A DNA stretch of 64,000 nucleotides from JAGVPT01 sp963827085 (GTDB lineage Bacteria > Bacteroidota > Ignavibacteria > UBA10030 > UBA8401), in NCBI GenBank assembly GCA_963827085.1, contig CAWGZY010000001.1, positions 474,300 through 538,299 of the forward strand, written 5' to 3'. The position numbers and the translations under genes were made by a program. Below are positions 8,839-16,666 of this stretch, piece after piece; position 1 is the first letter of the stretch; every line of letters starts with the position of its first letter. Below the pieces are notes generated by a model. The model worked only from the letters and a program-made list of their open reading frames with translations. It ran no database searches and had not been told where the DNA came from.

Positions 8839-9240
8839 TCATTCTTTATGATTAGCTGGCGGTAGCTCTCCATGTTGCCTATCGTATTCCTTGAGGAGCG
8901 AACTCACAAGAGCGTTCGCATCATCTGGTGAAGGTTTGAGAACATACGATATCTTTAATCCAGGTCGTAAGTGAAGGATTCCGTTGATTCTTTTATTTGT
9001 GCTTTGCGTTGGTCCTGGATTGAAGTATTGCAAAATTGTTCCTCGCAAACCGTTTTCATTACTTGCTGACCCGATGTAAATAATGTCAGATTCTCCAACA
9101 AAGCGACCAAAAGAGGTATCAGTTTTTATGACGTACACTCCGTTAGACGTCGGCAAACCGTTAGACAATGTAGTTTCGGCCTTGAGACTGAAATCCTGCC
9201 ATCGCTCGAATCCTTTTTGGCGAAGACTATTGCTGTCCAT
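8839..9240 (-). CDS. GIY-YIG-like nuclease-fold protein
   Basis: 133 residues. A GIY-YIG core is visible: GVYVIKTDT (~33-41), then SDIIYIGSAS (~52-61), GLRGTILQYFNPG with the conserved Arg (~65-77), and a C-terminal LLKEYDRQHGELPPAN where the Glu/Asn fit the catalytic end of the domain. Such stand-alone domains occur in mobile elements and repair or restriction enzymes; no partner domain is seen. The start has a strong AAAGGAGGG site. The 7-residue spacing between the two halves is longer than in homing endonucleases, so activity is uncertain. Confidence 0.7.
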   Translation of the reverse strand: MDSNSLRQKGFERWQDFSLKAETTLSNGLPTSNGVYVIKTDTSFGRFVGESDIIYIGSASNENGLRGTILQYFNPGPTQSTNKRINGILHLRPGLKISYVLKPSPDDANALVSSLLKEYDRQHGELPPANHKE

Positions 9241-9304
9241 TAATTACCCTCCTTTACGATAGATTGCAAATTGCTAGTTTAGTTAGCAATGAAAAGTTCG
9301 TGCG

Positions 9305-9375
9305 CTCTAACGGACCGGAGCTTTCTAACACGGTTGTGGTTTAAAGAATAGCTAGCGGTTTGCTAGCTGTTAAAC
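9305..9375 (-). repeat. Hybrid short attC (71 bp)
   Basis: Left core CTCTAAC and the next 10 bases (GGACCGGAGC) are standard. The rest is unrelated: TTCTAACACGG, then the hairpin AGCTAGC-GGTTT-GCTAGCT and right core GTTAAAC, which supplies the stop of the upstream small gene. Confidence 0.65.
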
Positions 9376-9528
9376 GCGGTGGCGAGTTTCCTTTTGCGTT
9401 TTGGTGGGTCGAACCGAGTATTTTCTCAAATATTCAACTATTTCTTTCGGTTTCATCCCCTCAAACTTCCGAGACAACTCGGCACGACGGTTCCTTTGAA
9501 ACTTTACTGCGTCAAATATTTTCTTCAT
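9370..9528 (-). CDS. Small PIN-partner protein, probable antitoxin
   Basis: 52 residues beginning MKKIFDAVKFQRNRRAEL, with a helical, basic middle (GMKPKEIVEYLRKYS). It overlaps the end of the PIN gene by 17 bases, so the two are translationally coupled. Small proteins of this kind accompany PIN genes of this type and are taken to be their antitoxins. That assignment rests on position and size. The TAA stop falls in the GTTTAAC core of the attC. Confidence 0.6.
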   Translation of the reverse strand: MKKIFDAVKFQRNRRAELSRKFEGMKPKEIVEYLRKYSVRPTKTQKETRHRV

Positions 9529-10039
9529 GTAGCAACTCGCTCGGGCTTCTTATTTCAACTAATAAATATCCTAATTTTATGTTTACTGAATGAAACGCTG
9601 CGATTTTGTTTACATTTATGATGTCACGAAAGTTCCAACTTGTAGGCAGCGAAATCCCATGGACAGTGGCGGTTGCTATATGAAGACAATCAGTTCTCAT
9701 CCTTTTGGTTAAACCACCCTCAATCACATATCGATCGGCGAGTTTGAAAGCTCCTTCGCTTGGCGCGATGATTTCGGCGATCTCTTTCAGTTCAAGATGC
9801 TTTTCTTTAACCCTGGTTGGAGCGTTATTGATTTCAGCTTCTGTGAGTGTAGAAAGAACAGGTGTATAAAGATCTAAACGAAACTCGCGAAAGAAGGCCT
9901 GCGAGTATTTATCGAATTCGGGATCACAATATCCACCGATTACAGAATTATCAACGTAGACGGACTTTCCTATACGGTAATATATGTTTAAGATATTTCT
10001 TAGGCAACCACTACTTCGCCATGTTACCTGGTGTAGCAA
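9512..10039 (-). CDS. PIN-domain toxin
   Basis: Up to 175 residues. The PIN core starts at SVYVDNSVIGGYCDPEF (Asp30 by the longest reading), followed by LSTLTEAEI (acidic pair ~67-69) and RTDCLHIATATVHGI with a third Asp, the usual metal-binding set of PIN ribonucleases. The start is unclear: the only in-frame candidate is a TTG at 10039, and the residues before KSVYVDN look non-homologous, so the original N-terminus may have been lost. Paired with the small gene at 9370-9528 as a type II toxin-antitoxin cassette. Confidence 0.75.
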   Translation of the reverse strand: MLHQVTWRSSGCLRNILNIYYRIGKSVYVDNSVIGGYCDPEFDKYSQAFFREFRLDLYTPVLSTLTEAEINNAPTRVKEKHLELKEIAEIIAPSEGAFKLADRYVIEGGLTKRMRTDCLHIATATVHGISLPTSWNFRDIINVNKIAAFHSVNIKLGYLLVEIRSPSELLHEENI

Positions 10040-10058
10040 ACATCAAGTGATTCATGCG

Positions 10059-10183
10059 TTCTAACGGACCGCAGCTACCGTAGCCAGTCCGCGCGCGGCG
10101 AGTCACGTCCAATAGTAGCTGTTCGTTTCGCGCGTGTTAAATCATCGACGGCTGGTTCCGTCAGCTTGAGCGACTGGTTAGGG
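10059..10183 (-). repeat. attC, left-arm hairpin deleted
   Basis: Cores TTCTAAC/GTTAGGG, 125 bp. GGACCGCAGCTACCGTAGCC replaces the hairpin. Confidence 0.88.
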
Positions 10184-10201
10184 CGCAACAGGATTTGAAT
10201 C

Positions 10202-10726
10202 TTATTGTTTCCGAGTTAAGAGTTTCACCAATTCGGTCATTCTAGCCAAATGATGATCATCGTGTTCTGCCACGAATAAGAATAAATCTATTGTCCTCAT
10301 CGGGGTTTTCAACCTTGGATGTAATGCGGCCATAAAGACTTGTTTCTCATTAAGCGTTTCAAGGAGACTAAGTGTTTGCACCCTTATTTGTCTGAAGCGA
10401 TTTAAGATTTCTTCAGTTGGTACTGCATCATGATTAGCTAAGCTCGTTTTAGTATTCTGCAAATCAGTTGGTCTTAGCTCACTTTTACCTCTTATGATAT
10501 CATCAAAACGACCTTGCCAAAGCGGTTCAAGGTCAATCAAATGGCCTACATTTTCTTTTATAGTCCAAGTGTTATCTACTCTCACGGATAATATTTCGGG
10601 AGGCATAGATTTGAACTTTTCCTCCAGGCGCGCAGACGTTCCGGCGAGCCGCTCAATAATTGCAGGAAAGGTATTTTGATCGGACGTAAAATTAAAGTTC
10701 CGACTAAACCATTTAACTTGTTTCAT
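10202..10726 (-). CDS. DinB-family protein
   Basis: 174 residues with the DinB four-helix layout. The putative metal-binding His residues are in WTIKENVGHLIDLEPLW (~54-70) and FVAEHDDHHLARMTELV (~150-166). Family members include mycothiol/bacillithiol-dependent transferases, but most are uncharacterised, so only a metal-dependent hydrolase or transferase role can be suggested. No signal peptide. Single-gene cassette. Confidence 0.8.
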   Translation of the reverse strand: MKQVKWFSRNFNFTSDQNTFPAIIERLAGTSARLEEKFKSMPPEILSVRVDNTWTIKENVGHLIDLEPLWQGRFDDIIRGKSELRPTDLQNTKTSLANHDAVPTEEILNRFRQIRVQTLSLLETLNEKQVFMAALHPRLKTPMRTIDLFLFVAEHDDHHLARMTELVKLLTRKQ

Positions 10727-10748
10727 CTTGTAGTCTCATGATTTTGCG

Positions 10749-10873
10749 CGCTAACGGACTGCAGCGACGGTAGCCAGTCCGCGCGTGGCGAGTCATGTCT
10801 GATAGTAGCTGCTTGTTTCGCGCGTATTAAATCACCAACGGCTGGTTCCGTCAGCTTGAGCGATTGGTCAGGC
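10749..10873 (-). repeat. attC, left-arm hairpin deleted, mutated right core
   Basis: Cores CGCTAAC/GTCAGGC; the T to C change breaks the GTT consensus. Confidence 0.85.
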
Positions 10874-10898
10874 CGTGCACTGGAATTGTTGACTTTGT

Positions 10899-11393
10899 TC
10901 ATATCTTCTGACACCCTGGACATACTAAATTCTGATTACAATGGGGGCAAACAAGCCTCTTTGTGACTACTTGTGTGCACCATAAAGCGAGCACTCCGAA
11001 GCCAATTGTCAATGCCATACGTTCCCAAGAAATATCGAGAGAGAAAAGGATTGCACCGGCAATGATTGGAGCTAGAAAGACCGGGGCTGCCATTTTCATG
11101 TATCTGAAATTCGAATTGAAGCGAGCCGTATCACCTTTAGAAAATAGAAAGGCAGCTAACCTTCCCTGACCGGAGTGACAGGTTTTACCGTAGTATGAAC
11201 AGCTAGTGCACACAAATTTAGGGATCAAAAAGTACATGCAAAGAAGAGAGTAGCCAAGATATATTATTGCAGCCCAAACATTAAACAGTAAAAATATGAT
11301 AGAGCCAAGAACAAAGACTGCTAGCCAAATAGTATTCTCTATGAGAGGTGTAATCCAGGGGTAATTTTCGTAAGCGATGGTTTGCTGATTCAT
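10899..11393 (-). CDS. Small membrane protein with two cysteine clusters
   Basis: 164 residues with about four hydrophobic segments (20-37, 39-57, 103-120, 125-140). Two Cys clusters face what may be the same side: CTSCSYYGKTC (62-72) and CPHCNQNLVCPGC (149-161), the second zinc-ribbon-like. The family is not recognised. The layout suggests a membrane-anchored metal or redox site. A TAAGGTAC site precedes the ATG. Confidence 0.6.
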   Translation of the reverse strand: MNQQTIAYENYPWITPLIENTIWLAVFVLGSIIFLLFNVWAAIIYLGYSLLCMYFLIPKFVCTSCSYYGKTCHSGQGRLAAFLFSKGDTARFNSNFRYMKMAAPVFLAPIIAGAILFSLDISWERMALTIGFGVLALWCTQVVTKRLVCPHCNQNLVCPGCQKI

Positions 11394-11440
11394 TGTGTAC
11401 CTTAAAAGGATATTTCTTGATCGTTGATACAGGTTGCACG

Positions 11441-11553
11441 GCCTAACGGACCGGAGCTAAGCTGCGCCGGCGAAGCGCCGCCGCAACGGAATCCAGTGCG
11501 CGCGAGCAAAATCGTCGACGGCTACTTCCGTCAGCTTGAGCGACTGGTTAGAA
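11441..11553 (-). repeat. attC, centre deleted
   Basis: Cores GCCTAAC/GTTAGAA, 113 bp. GTGCGCGCGAGCAAAATCG joins the two arms without the usual GAGTCATGTCC section. Confidence 0.87.
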
Positions 11554-11644
11554 CGCAAACGGTGAAAAGCTTAATTAACATTTCTTTAATAACGTATCGC
11601 AATTAACACAAGACTGATCTGCACCCTAAAAAATATACACGTAG

Positions 11645-12466
11645 TTAAGCCACAGTTTGCTTGAGCAGTTGTTGTTCAAATTGCTCGGTCGATAGGTATC
11701 CGAGCGCGGAATGTTTCCGCTGTGTATTGTAAAAACATTCGATGTAGTCAAAAATACTTCTCTCAAGTTCTTCTCTCGTATCAAATCTCTCACCGTGGAT
11801 CGCTTCAACTTTCAGCGTATGAAAAAATGTTTCTGTAATCGCGTTATCGTAACAACTTCCGGTCGCTCCCATGCTCTGCCGCATGGTATTGGCTGCGATC
11901 ATCTCTGTGACATCATCACTTCCGAACTGACTTCCGCGATCGGAGTGGAAGATCGTTTTGTCTGTTACCGTTCGATGGAACAGCGCCCGCTGTAAGGCTC
12001 GGGCAACTAGTTCACCAGTCATTCTTCTGCTCAGCGCATAACCGACGATCTTTCTTGAACAGACATCCAACACCACCGCAAGATACATCCAGCCCTCTCT
12101 GGTCCACAAATACGTGATGTCCGAAGTCCACACCTGGTTCATTTGTAGTGCCGTAAACTCACGTTTCACTAAATCCGTGATCCCGTCATGCCAACTCGTC
12201 TTTGGTCTTGTTCGTTTGAACCTTCTCGTGGCTTTAGCATATAAACCCAATGTTTTCAGCAGTTTGCCGATACGTTTCGTGTTGTATCGCCTGCCACGAT
12301 CTCGCAATGCATCGGTGATCCTTCTGGAACCATACCTCTTGCGATTGTTGTAAAAAATCTCTCGCACTTCCACTTTCAACTGCTCATTTTCTTGCTGTCG
12401 CTTGCTCGGCTGCCGGTGCATCCACGCATAATATCCGCACCGGCTTACCTCCAAGACCCGGCACAT
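11645..12466 (-). CDS. IS3-family transposase OrfB (integrase catalytic part)
   Basis: 273 residues from the ATG. An HTH_21-like region contains YYAWMHRQPSKRQQEN and YGSRRITDALRDRG, followed by an rve-type core with the DDE residues in VWTSDITYLWT (~114), FHSDRGSQFGS (~183) and ITETFFHTLKVE (~218). The same frame is open further upstream to about 12554 and reads LLQRDKEIRYGFVETHQ, the normal start of OrfB. The functional transposase is therefore probably an OrfAB fusion made by -1 frameshifting at the A7 run (12547-12553 on the complement). Looks intact. Confidence 0.9.
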   Translation of the reverse strand: MCRVLEVSRCGYYAWMHRQPSKRQQENEQLKVEVREIFYNNRKRYGSRRITDALRDRGRRYNTKRIGKLLKTLGLYAKATRRFKRTRPKTSWHDGITDLVKREFTALQMNQVWTSDITYLWTREGWMYLAVVLDVCSRKIVGYALSRRMTGELVARALQRALFHRTVTDKTIFHSDRGSQFGSDDVTEMIAANTMRQSMGATGSCYDNAITETFFHTLKVEAIHGERFDTREELERSIFDYIECFYNTQRKHSALGYLSTEQFEQQLLKQTVA

Positions 12467-12513
12467 CGTGATGATTTTCCATACTCGTTGATGTGTCTCG
12501 ACAAACCCATATC

Positions 12514-12819
12514 TTATTTCTTTATCGCGCTGAAGTAGCCCATCGCTTTTTTTAAAATGGCCACTTCCTCTTCCAACTCTGCGTTGCGCTTCTTCAACGC
12601 TCGCAGTTCCTCGTCCTCCGGCTTGAGATTGCCTTTCCCAGGAAACGCCGCTTCAGCTTCGTTGCGATATTCTCGTTTCCAGTTATATAGTGTGTTCGGT
12701 TCTAAACCTAATTCACGAGCAACAGATGCTGTGCTCCGTCCAGCCTCCATCGACAGCTTCACTGCATTGATCTTGAACTCCTTGTCGTATTGCTTTCGTT
12801 CTTGCTTCTTTGTCTCCAT
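12514..12819 (-). CDS. IS3-family OrfA (HTH_Tnp_1)
   Basis: 101 residues: a helix-turn-helix (KEFKINAVKLSMEAGRSTAS, then ARELGLEPNTLYNWKREY) and a leucine-zipper-like coiled coil (LRALKKRNAELEEEVAILKK). A TTA-AAA-AAA-G slippery heptamer lies close to the stop, in the place where IS3 elements shift frame into orfB. Confidence 0.9.
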   Translation of the reverse strand: METKKQERKQYDKEFKINAVKLSMEAGRSTASVARELGLEPNTLYNWKREYRNEAEAAFPGKGNLKPEDEELRALKKRNAELEEEVAILKKAMGYFSAIKK

Positions 12820-12893
12820 TCTTGCCGACTCCTTTCGTCATGTCTCCGCAAGATATGGCTTTTCTGCCTGTCTACAAAATGGGGTACAATTCA

Positions 12894-13053
12894 CATGGCA
12901 TATAGTTAATTAGCGTAATAGTGGTTGGCGAAAGTTTTGTAATTTTATTCACCGCAATTAGTAACCTGATAAGATAGAGCTTTGAAATCGGCAACTAATC
13001 AAATACCAGGAACTTTTGTCAATGCTATAAGACTATTGGTCGCATCAAGTAAT
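12894..13053. other. Non-coding debris between IS3 and VOC remnant
   Basis: No open frame with recognisable content on either strand; probably the eroded 3' part of the VOC gene and flanking DNA. Confidence 0.4.
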
Positions 13054-13164
13054 TCACTCTATTTCGCTCATAAGTGCTCTATCGATATCGGTGACCAGCA
13101 CAGCTATTTGGCCAATTTGGTCCAATTCAAAACTTGATGAGACAGATTTAGCCATAAAAGACAT
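13054..13164 (-). pseudogene. VOC/glyoxalase-family gene remnant (N-terminus only)
   Basis: 36 codons reading SFELDQIGQIAVLVTDIDRA, the classic first beta-strand and helix of vicinal-oxygen-chelate proteins, then MSEIE and a stop where AFYRDTLG-type sequence is expected. The full family length is about 120-150 residues. The remainder is missing between here and the IS3 element, so an IS-associated deletion is likely. Confidence 0.65.
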
Positions 13165-13211
13165 TTCTTGTTTGAATATCGATTGCGTAAGAACGTAATG
13201 ATGTTTTTGCG

Positions 13212-13319
13212 TTTTAACGGAGCTAAGCTGCGGCGGCGAAGCGCCGCAGCGATGGTAGCCAGTCCGCGCGTGTTAAATCATCAACGGCTGGTTCCGTCAG
13301 CTTGAGCGACTGGTTGGAA
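13212..13319 (-). repeat. attC, shortened centre and left arm
   Basis: Cores TTTTAAC/GTTGGAA, 108 bp. GGAGCTAAG follows the left core directly (CCGG lost) and the AGTCATGTCC section is missing. Confidence 0.83.
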
Positions 13320-13353
13320 CGCGAGGGGTAGTATATGATTTTCGTTACTTCTA

Positions 13354-14250
13354 TTAAATAATTGGCTCTCGCAGCACTGCTGCTACTTTTGCTTCTTTAT
13401 CATTCGCTCGTTGAAGAATAATCAGCATTGGGCCAATAATGATTGAAACGATACCAAAAATGAAAGAGCTACGAGTCAATTGAACTATCATGCCGGGGTC
13501 GATCTGAGCGAACTGTTGTCGAAACACTTCCACAGTAGAAAACTGATAAAATATCACAGACTCCATTAAGAGCCATCCACCCACTGAGCTCAAAAATACA
13601 CCTATGAAGCCAGTCCATCGCTTTCTCCCCCAAAGAAAAATCGCTGGAACAGTGAAGATACAGGCCAAGATGCAAAAGATGGCGGAAATAAATATCACAC
13701 CGAGAAGGCTATAATTTGACATCGGAACAATGACCATGAACCATGCATTGAGCATCATTCCGCCGGGGACGAGCAAAATGACACTCGCAATTTTTTTTCC
13801 AGTTCTATCCGGTTGGCCATTAGGTTCAATCAGTGAACGAGGGGATGTTGATGGAATAACGATTGAATTTGAGAAGAAGTCAGATACGGGGCGTCGCGTG
13901 AGTAAGACGAAGAACACCGCATACATTACAAACCCCATCAAAAATATCGCGAGGAGCTTGAAGTGATAGAGAACAATTGTTAGCAAGAGAAACAACGGTG
14001 TAACAATCAAGTAGAGCTGGCGCCCCCATCTCAATTTTTTCAACATCGCAACGCCGGCCGTCAAATTAACGAATCCTCCAAAGAAGCTTAGAAGAATGAC
14101 GGTTAGGGGAGATACTTCCAATGCATGTATCATCCCTCGTGTAGCTTGATTATTGAAAGAGAATGGAGTATACAAAAGAGTGAATGCTGAAGTGACAATA
14201 AGAAGCCAACTGATTATTGTAACACTTATTGGCATTTGCGCAGTATCCAT
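13354..14250 (-). CDS. Polytopic membrane protein, unknown
   Basis: 298 residues with about eight hydrophobic segments in two groups of four, separated by a polar loop at ~125-150 (PVSDFFSNSIVIPSTSPRSL). No catalytic motif was recognised. The two halves might be an old duplication but are too divergent to tell by eye. GGGAGG precedes the ATG. Its downstream attC is intact but the upstream one is a remnant. Confidence 0.65.
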   Translation of the reverse strand: MDTAQMPISVTIISWLLIVTSAFTLLYTPFSFNNQATRGMIHALEVSPLTVILLSFFGGFVNLTAGVAMLKKLRWGRQLYLIVTPLFLLLTIVLYHFKLLAIFLMGFVMYAVFFVLLTRRPVSDFFSNSIVIPSTSPRSLIEPNGQPDRTGKKIASVILLVPGGMMLNAWFMVIVPMSNYSLLGVIFISAIFCILACIFTVPAIFLWGRKRWTGFIGVFLSSVGGWLLMESVIFYQFSTVEVFRQQFAQIDPGMIVQLTRSSFIFGIVSIIIGPMLIILQRANDKEAKVAAVLREPII

Positions 14251-14302
14251 GAGTCGTTTCCTCCCAGTGTAACTGTCGGAATTCTTAAATTAGGTTAACA
14301 AT

Positions 14303-14400
14303 ATTTCGCGCGTGTTAAATCACCAACGGCTGGTTCCGTCAGCTTGTCGAGCGTTCGTTGCGAGACCCCGCGTATTCCAGCGGGGAGCGACTGGTTAGGC
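14303..14400 (-). repeat. Half attC with right-arm hairpin
   Basis: Starts at TTTCGCGCGTGTTAAATC; no left core or left arm. Right core GTTAGGC; insert CCCCGCG-TATTCCA-GCGGGG as in the site at 1515. Confidence 0.78.
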
Positions 14401-14423
14401 GGGCAAAAGGAATTAGGAAGTAA

Positions 14424-14648
14424 TTATTTAGAGGTTTCGATAAACTCTTCTTCAGTTATACCCGCCTTTGCAATTAAACTGCGAAGCGTTCCTCGAGCTA
14501 CTTGTGGATGATTAGGAATTGATAACGTTGCGATGTGTCCCTCTTTCGTCATAATGATATGGCTCCCTCTTTGACGAGCGACTTGCCAACCAGACTTTTC
14601 GAAGGTTTTGACAACTTCGCGTGGTCGGAGAAGGGGAATAGGAGGCAT
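14424..14648 (-). CDS. hicA: HicA-like mRNA interferase toxin
   Basis: 74 residues with the double-stranded-RNA-binding-like HicA fold: LRPREVVKTFEKSGW, then RQRGSHIIMTKEG containing the catalytic His30 in the GSH motif, and IPNHPQVARGTLRSLIAKAGI. It cleaves mRNA when freed from HicB. Its ATG overlaps the hicB stop (TAATG), so translation is coupled. Confidence 0.9.
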   Translation of the reverse strand: MPPIPLLRPREVVKTFEKSGWQVARQRGSHIIMTKEGHIATLSIPNHPQVARGTLRSLIAKAGITEEEFIETSK

Positions 14649-14854
14649 TACACCATGACCTCAACTTGTCGCGTTGTAACGGTAAGCGGCATGCCTTTTT
14701 CGGCACGAACTTCGAGAGTTTCTCTGATTGCATCTTCAACATTACGTTGGGCTTCTTCTTCGGTTGTTCCCTGACTTACACAACCAGGAATTGAAGGACA
14801 TTCAGCGATAAACATGCCATCTTCGTCGCGCGTTATGGTGATAGTAAATTTCAT
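14648..14854 (-). CDS. hicB: HicB-like antitoxin
   Basis: 68 residues from the ATG at 14854, which has a perfect AGGAGG; a longer frame upstream has no ribosome site. FTITITRDEDGMFIAECPSI, PGCVSQGTTEEEAQRNVEDA and IRETLEV form the partly degraded RNase H fold typical of HicB. No separate DNA-binding domain is present, so it is the short form. It neutralises the adjacent HicA; the antitoxin-first order is common for this class. Confidence 0.9.
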   Translation of the reverse strand: MKFTITITRDEDGMFIAECPSIPGCVSQGTTEEEAQRNVEDAIRETLEVRAEKGMPLTVTTRQVEVMV

Positions 14855-14933
14855 AATATTAATCCTCCTATACTGTAAATATCCGAGAAGCGAGGGACAA
14901 AAGCAACTACTGGAGTCAAAAGGCACTTTTGCC

Positions 14934-15095
14934 ACCTAACGAACCGCAGCGACGGTAGCCAGTCCGCGCGTGGCGAGTCATGTCCGATAGTAGCTGGTTG
15001 TTTCGCGCGCATTGAATCATCGACAGCTATTTCCGTCAGCTTGTCGGGCGTTCGTTGCGAGACCCGCCGTTTTTGGCGGGCGCGACTCGTTAGGC
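14934..15095 (-). repeat. attC, left-arm hairpin lost, right-arm hairpin present
   Basis: Cores ACCTAAC/GTTAGGC, 162 bp; last site in the window with the right-arm hairpin. Confidence 0.88.
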
Positions 15096-15126
15096 GCCAA
15101 ACAAGGGTTCGAGATTGAGCGCATAT

Positions 15127-15636
15127 TTACTTTCTTGTTAGCTTTACCCTTGCAAATGGTCGGAGTTTCCCATTCTCTTCGTTATCCATGCTCCACTGCC
15201 ATGAGTCAGACCCTCTATCATATAAGAATGTAGTATGGAAAAGGGTGGTTTCACTAAACTTGAATAAGAATTCAATCTTATCTTTGTTCCGTTTTGCATA
15301 ACCCATTACCGGGTTTGAGAGTCCATTGCCACTGGTTCCATCGAGCCACAAACATTCATACTGCCCCGAGGGTTGATCCCAACCAATGAAGACAGTCGCT
15401 TCATACATCGGGTTTCCACTACTATCCTTTTCGATAGATACTTCATGAAAATGAAAATACTGATGACCGAGCACCCATTGTGCAACGATATCGTGCGTTG
15501 TTTCTTTTCCTTGTATGGTACCATACAATACCCAACTCCCGATAAAGTGATCAAGCAAGGAATCCTGAAAAGTTGCCTGTTGTGCTGAGGCAGTGAAAGA
15601 GACCAAAATAACTAATACGAAGGTTTTCATATTCAT
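15127..15636 (-). CDS. Secreted DUF1579-like protein
   Basis: About 169 residues from either of two nearby ATGs (15636 or 15630). Signal peptide MKTFVLVILVSFTASAQQ, then LDHFIGSWVLYGTI, HDIVAQWVLGHQYFHFHEVS, FIGWDQPSGQYECLWLDGT and WSMDNEENGKLRPFARVKL, the lipocalin-like strand pattern of DUF1579. Ligand unknown. No clear ribosome site, so the exact start is open. Confidence 0.7.
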   Translation of the reverse strand: MNMKTFVLVILVSFTASAQQATFQDSLLDHFIGSWVLYGTIQGKETTHDIVAQWVLGHQYFHFHEVSIEKDSSGNPMYEATVFIGWDQPSGQYECLWLDGTSGNGLSNPVMGYAKRNKDKIEFLFKFSETTLFHTTFLYDRGSDSWQWSMDNEENGKLRPFARVKLTRK

Positions 15637-15664
15637 TGAGTGATTATTAAAGTATTTTTTTGGC

Positions 15665-15816
15665 ACCTAACGGATCGGAGCTAAGCTGCGGCGGCGAAGC
15701 GCCGCAGCGACGGAATCCAGTCCGCGCGTGGCGAGTCATGTCCGATAGTAGCTGTTTGTTTCGCGCGTGTTAAATCACCGACGGCTGGTTCCGTCAGCTT
15801 GAGCGACTGGTTAGGC
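15665..15816 (-). repeat. attC, type I
   Basis: Cores ACCTAAC/GTTAGGC; GGATCGG variant after the left core. Confidence 0.93.
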
Positions 15817-15821
15817 GGGCT

Positions 15822-16568
15822 TCATTTGATTTCAAAAGTAACGTACACTTGACTTACTATTGAAATTGTCTGAGCAAAGAATCCATATCCGATGGTTGCG
15901 TCGACGACAACGGCCTCGTTGGCTGGTAGCATATTGTAAGACGAATTATTGAATGGGCTCGCTATTCCTCTTAATAGAATTTGTCCTTGACGTGATTGGT
16001 TTGGTTGGCCCTCGTCAATCGAAATGACTTTTCCGAGAGTGACGCCGAGAGTTTTTGCCAAGTCATCTGCCTTTTCTCTTGCCTTGAGAGCAGCTTCAAC
16101 TCGTGCTTTCTTGCGCAAAGAAGGTTCATCTTTTAGAGAAAAAGTAACTTGTGATACACTCTGCACCTCACACTCACTAATTGCAAATAGGATAGGTTCA
16201 AGTAAAGGCAAACTGTCGATTGTCACCACAGTAGTGATTTGTGCTTGGAAATCCCTGCTGGAAGACAAGAAAGCTTTGTCACCACGGTTTTCTCCACTAT
16301 AGAATGAAGAAGTTGAAAGATTCCTTTCTTTGACGCCAAGCGCGAGCAGTTTATTTGTGACGCTTTTGGTATTCCTATCAGCATTGTCAACAGCTTGGCG
16401 AAGAGTTGGTCCAACGCCTTTGACAGAAAAGTTAAGGCTTGCTTGATCAGCAAGTTGTTTTAATTCGACGGTACCTTCAACGGCAATTTGATTTATTCGT
16501 TGATCAGGTTGTTGAGCGAGCAATGCTTGAGTTATGGTAATAAGGGCAATGGTGAATAGTTTGTTCAT
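15822..16568 (-). CDS. SIMPL-domain (DUF541) periplasmic protein
   Basis: 248 residues: signal peptide ending at ALLAQ, then INQIAVEGTVELKQLADQAS (residues ~25-45), the start of a SIMPL/DUF541 domain, continuing with LRQAVDNADRNTKSVTNKLL, RDFQAQITTVVTI and KKARVEAALKAREKADDLAK followed by LGVTLGKVISIDEG. These proteins (BP26/OMP28-like) form periplasmic ring oligomers and are linked to oxidative stress or surface antigens. AAGGAG precedes the ATG. Confidence 0.85.
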   Translation of the reverse strand: MNKLFTIALITITQALLAQQPDQRINQIAVEGTVELKQLADQASLNFSVKGVGPTLRQAVDNADRNTKSVTNKLLALGVKERNLSTSSFYSGENRGDKAFLSSSRDFQAQITTVVTIDSLPLLEPILFAISECEVQSVSQVTFSLKDEPSLRKKARVEAALKAREKADDLAKTLGVTLGKVISIDEGQPNQSRQGQILLRGIASPFNNSSYNMLPANEAVVVDATIGYGFFAQTISIVSQVYVTFEIK

Positions 16569-16596
16569 TGGTAGTTTTCTCCTTGAAAAATAGGCC

Positions 16597-16652
16597 GCCT
16601 AACGGACCGGAGCTAAGCTGCGGCGGCGAAGCGCCTCAGCGACGGTAGCCAG
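16597..16652 (-). repeat. Half attC, right half lost
   Basis: Left core GCCTAAC and the left-arm hairpin (one mismatch, GCGCCTCAGC) end at GGTAGCCAGC; no central or right arm before the LemA stop. Confidence 0.8.
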
Positions 16653-16666
16653 CGTTTTTTGGATAA

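Larger units (their letters stand above)
11615..12893 (-). mobile_element. IS3-family insertion sequence
   Basis: About 1.28 kb, the usual size. Imperfect ends: TGATCTGCACCCTA at the low side and, reversed, TGAATTGTACCCCA at the high side. It carries overlapping-frame orfA and orfB. No target duplication could be identified. It sits in a cassette beside the remnant of a VOC gene. Confidence 0.88.

Noticed and set aside
11424..13211. IS3 element as part of a composite transposon with the IS481
   Set aside because: Different families, single copies, and intact cassettes lie between them.
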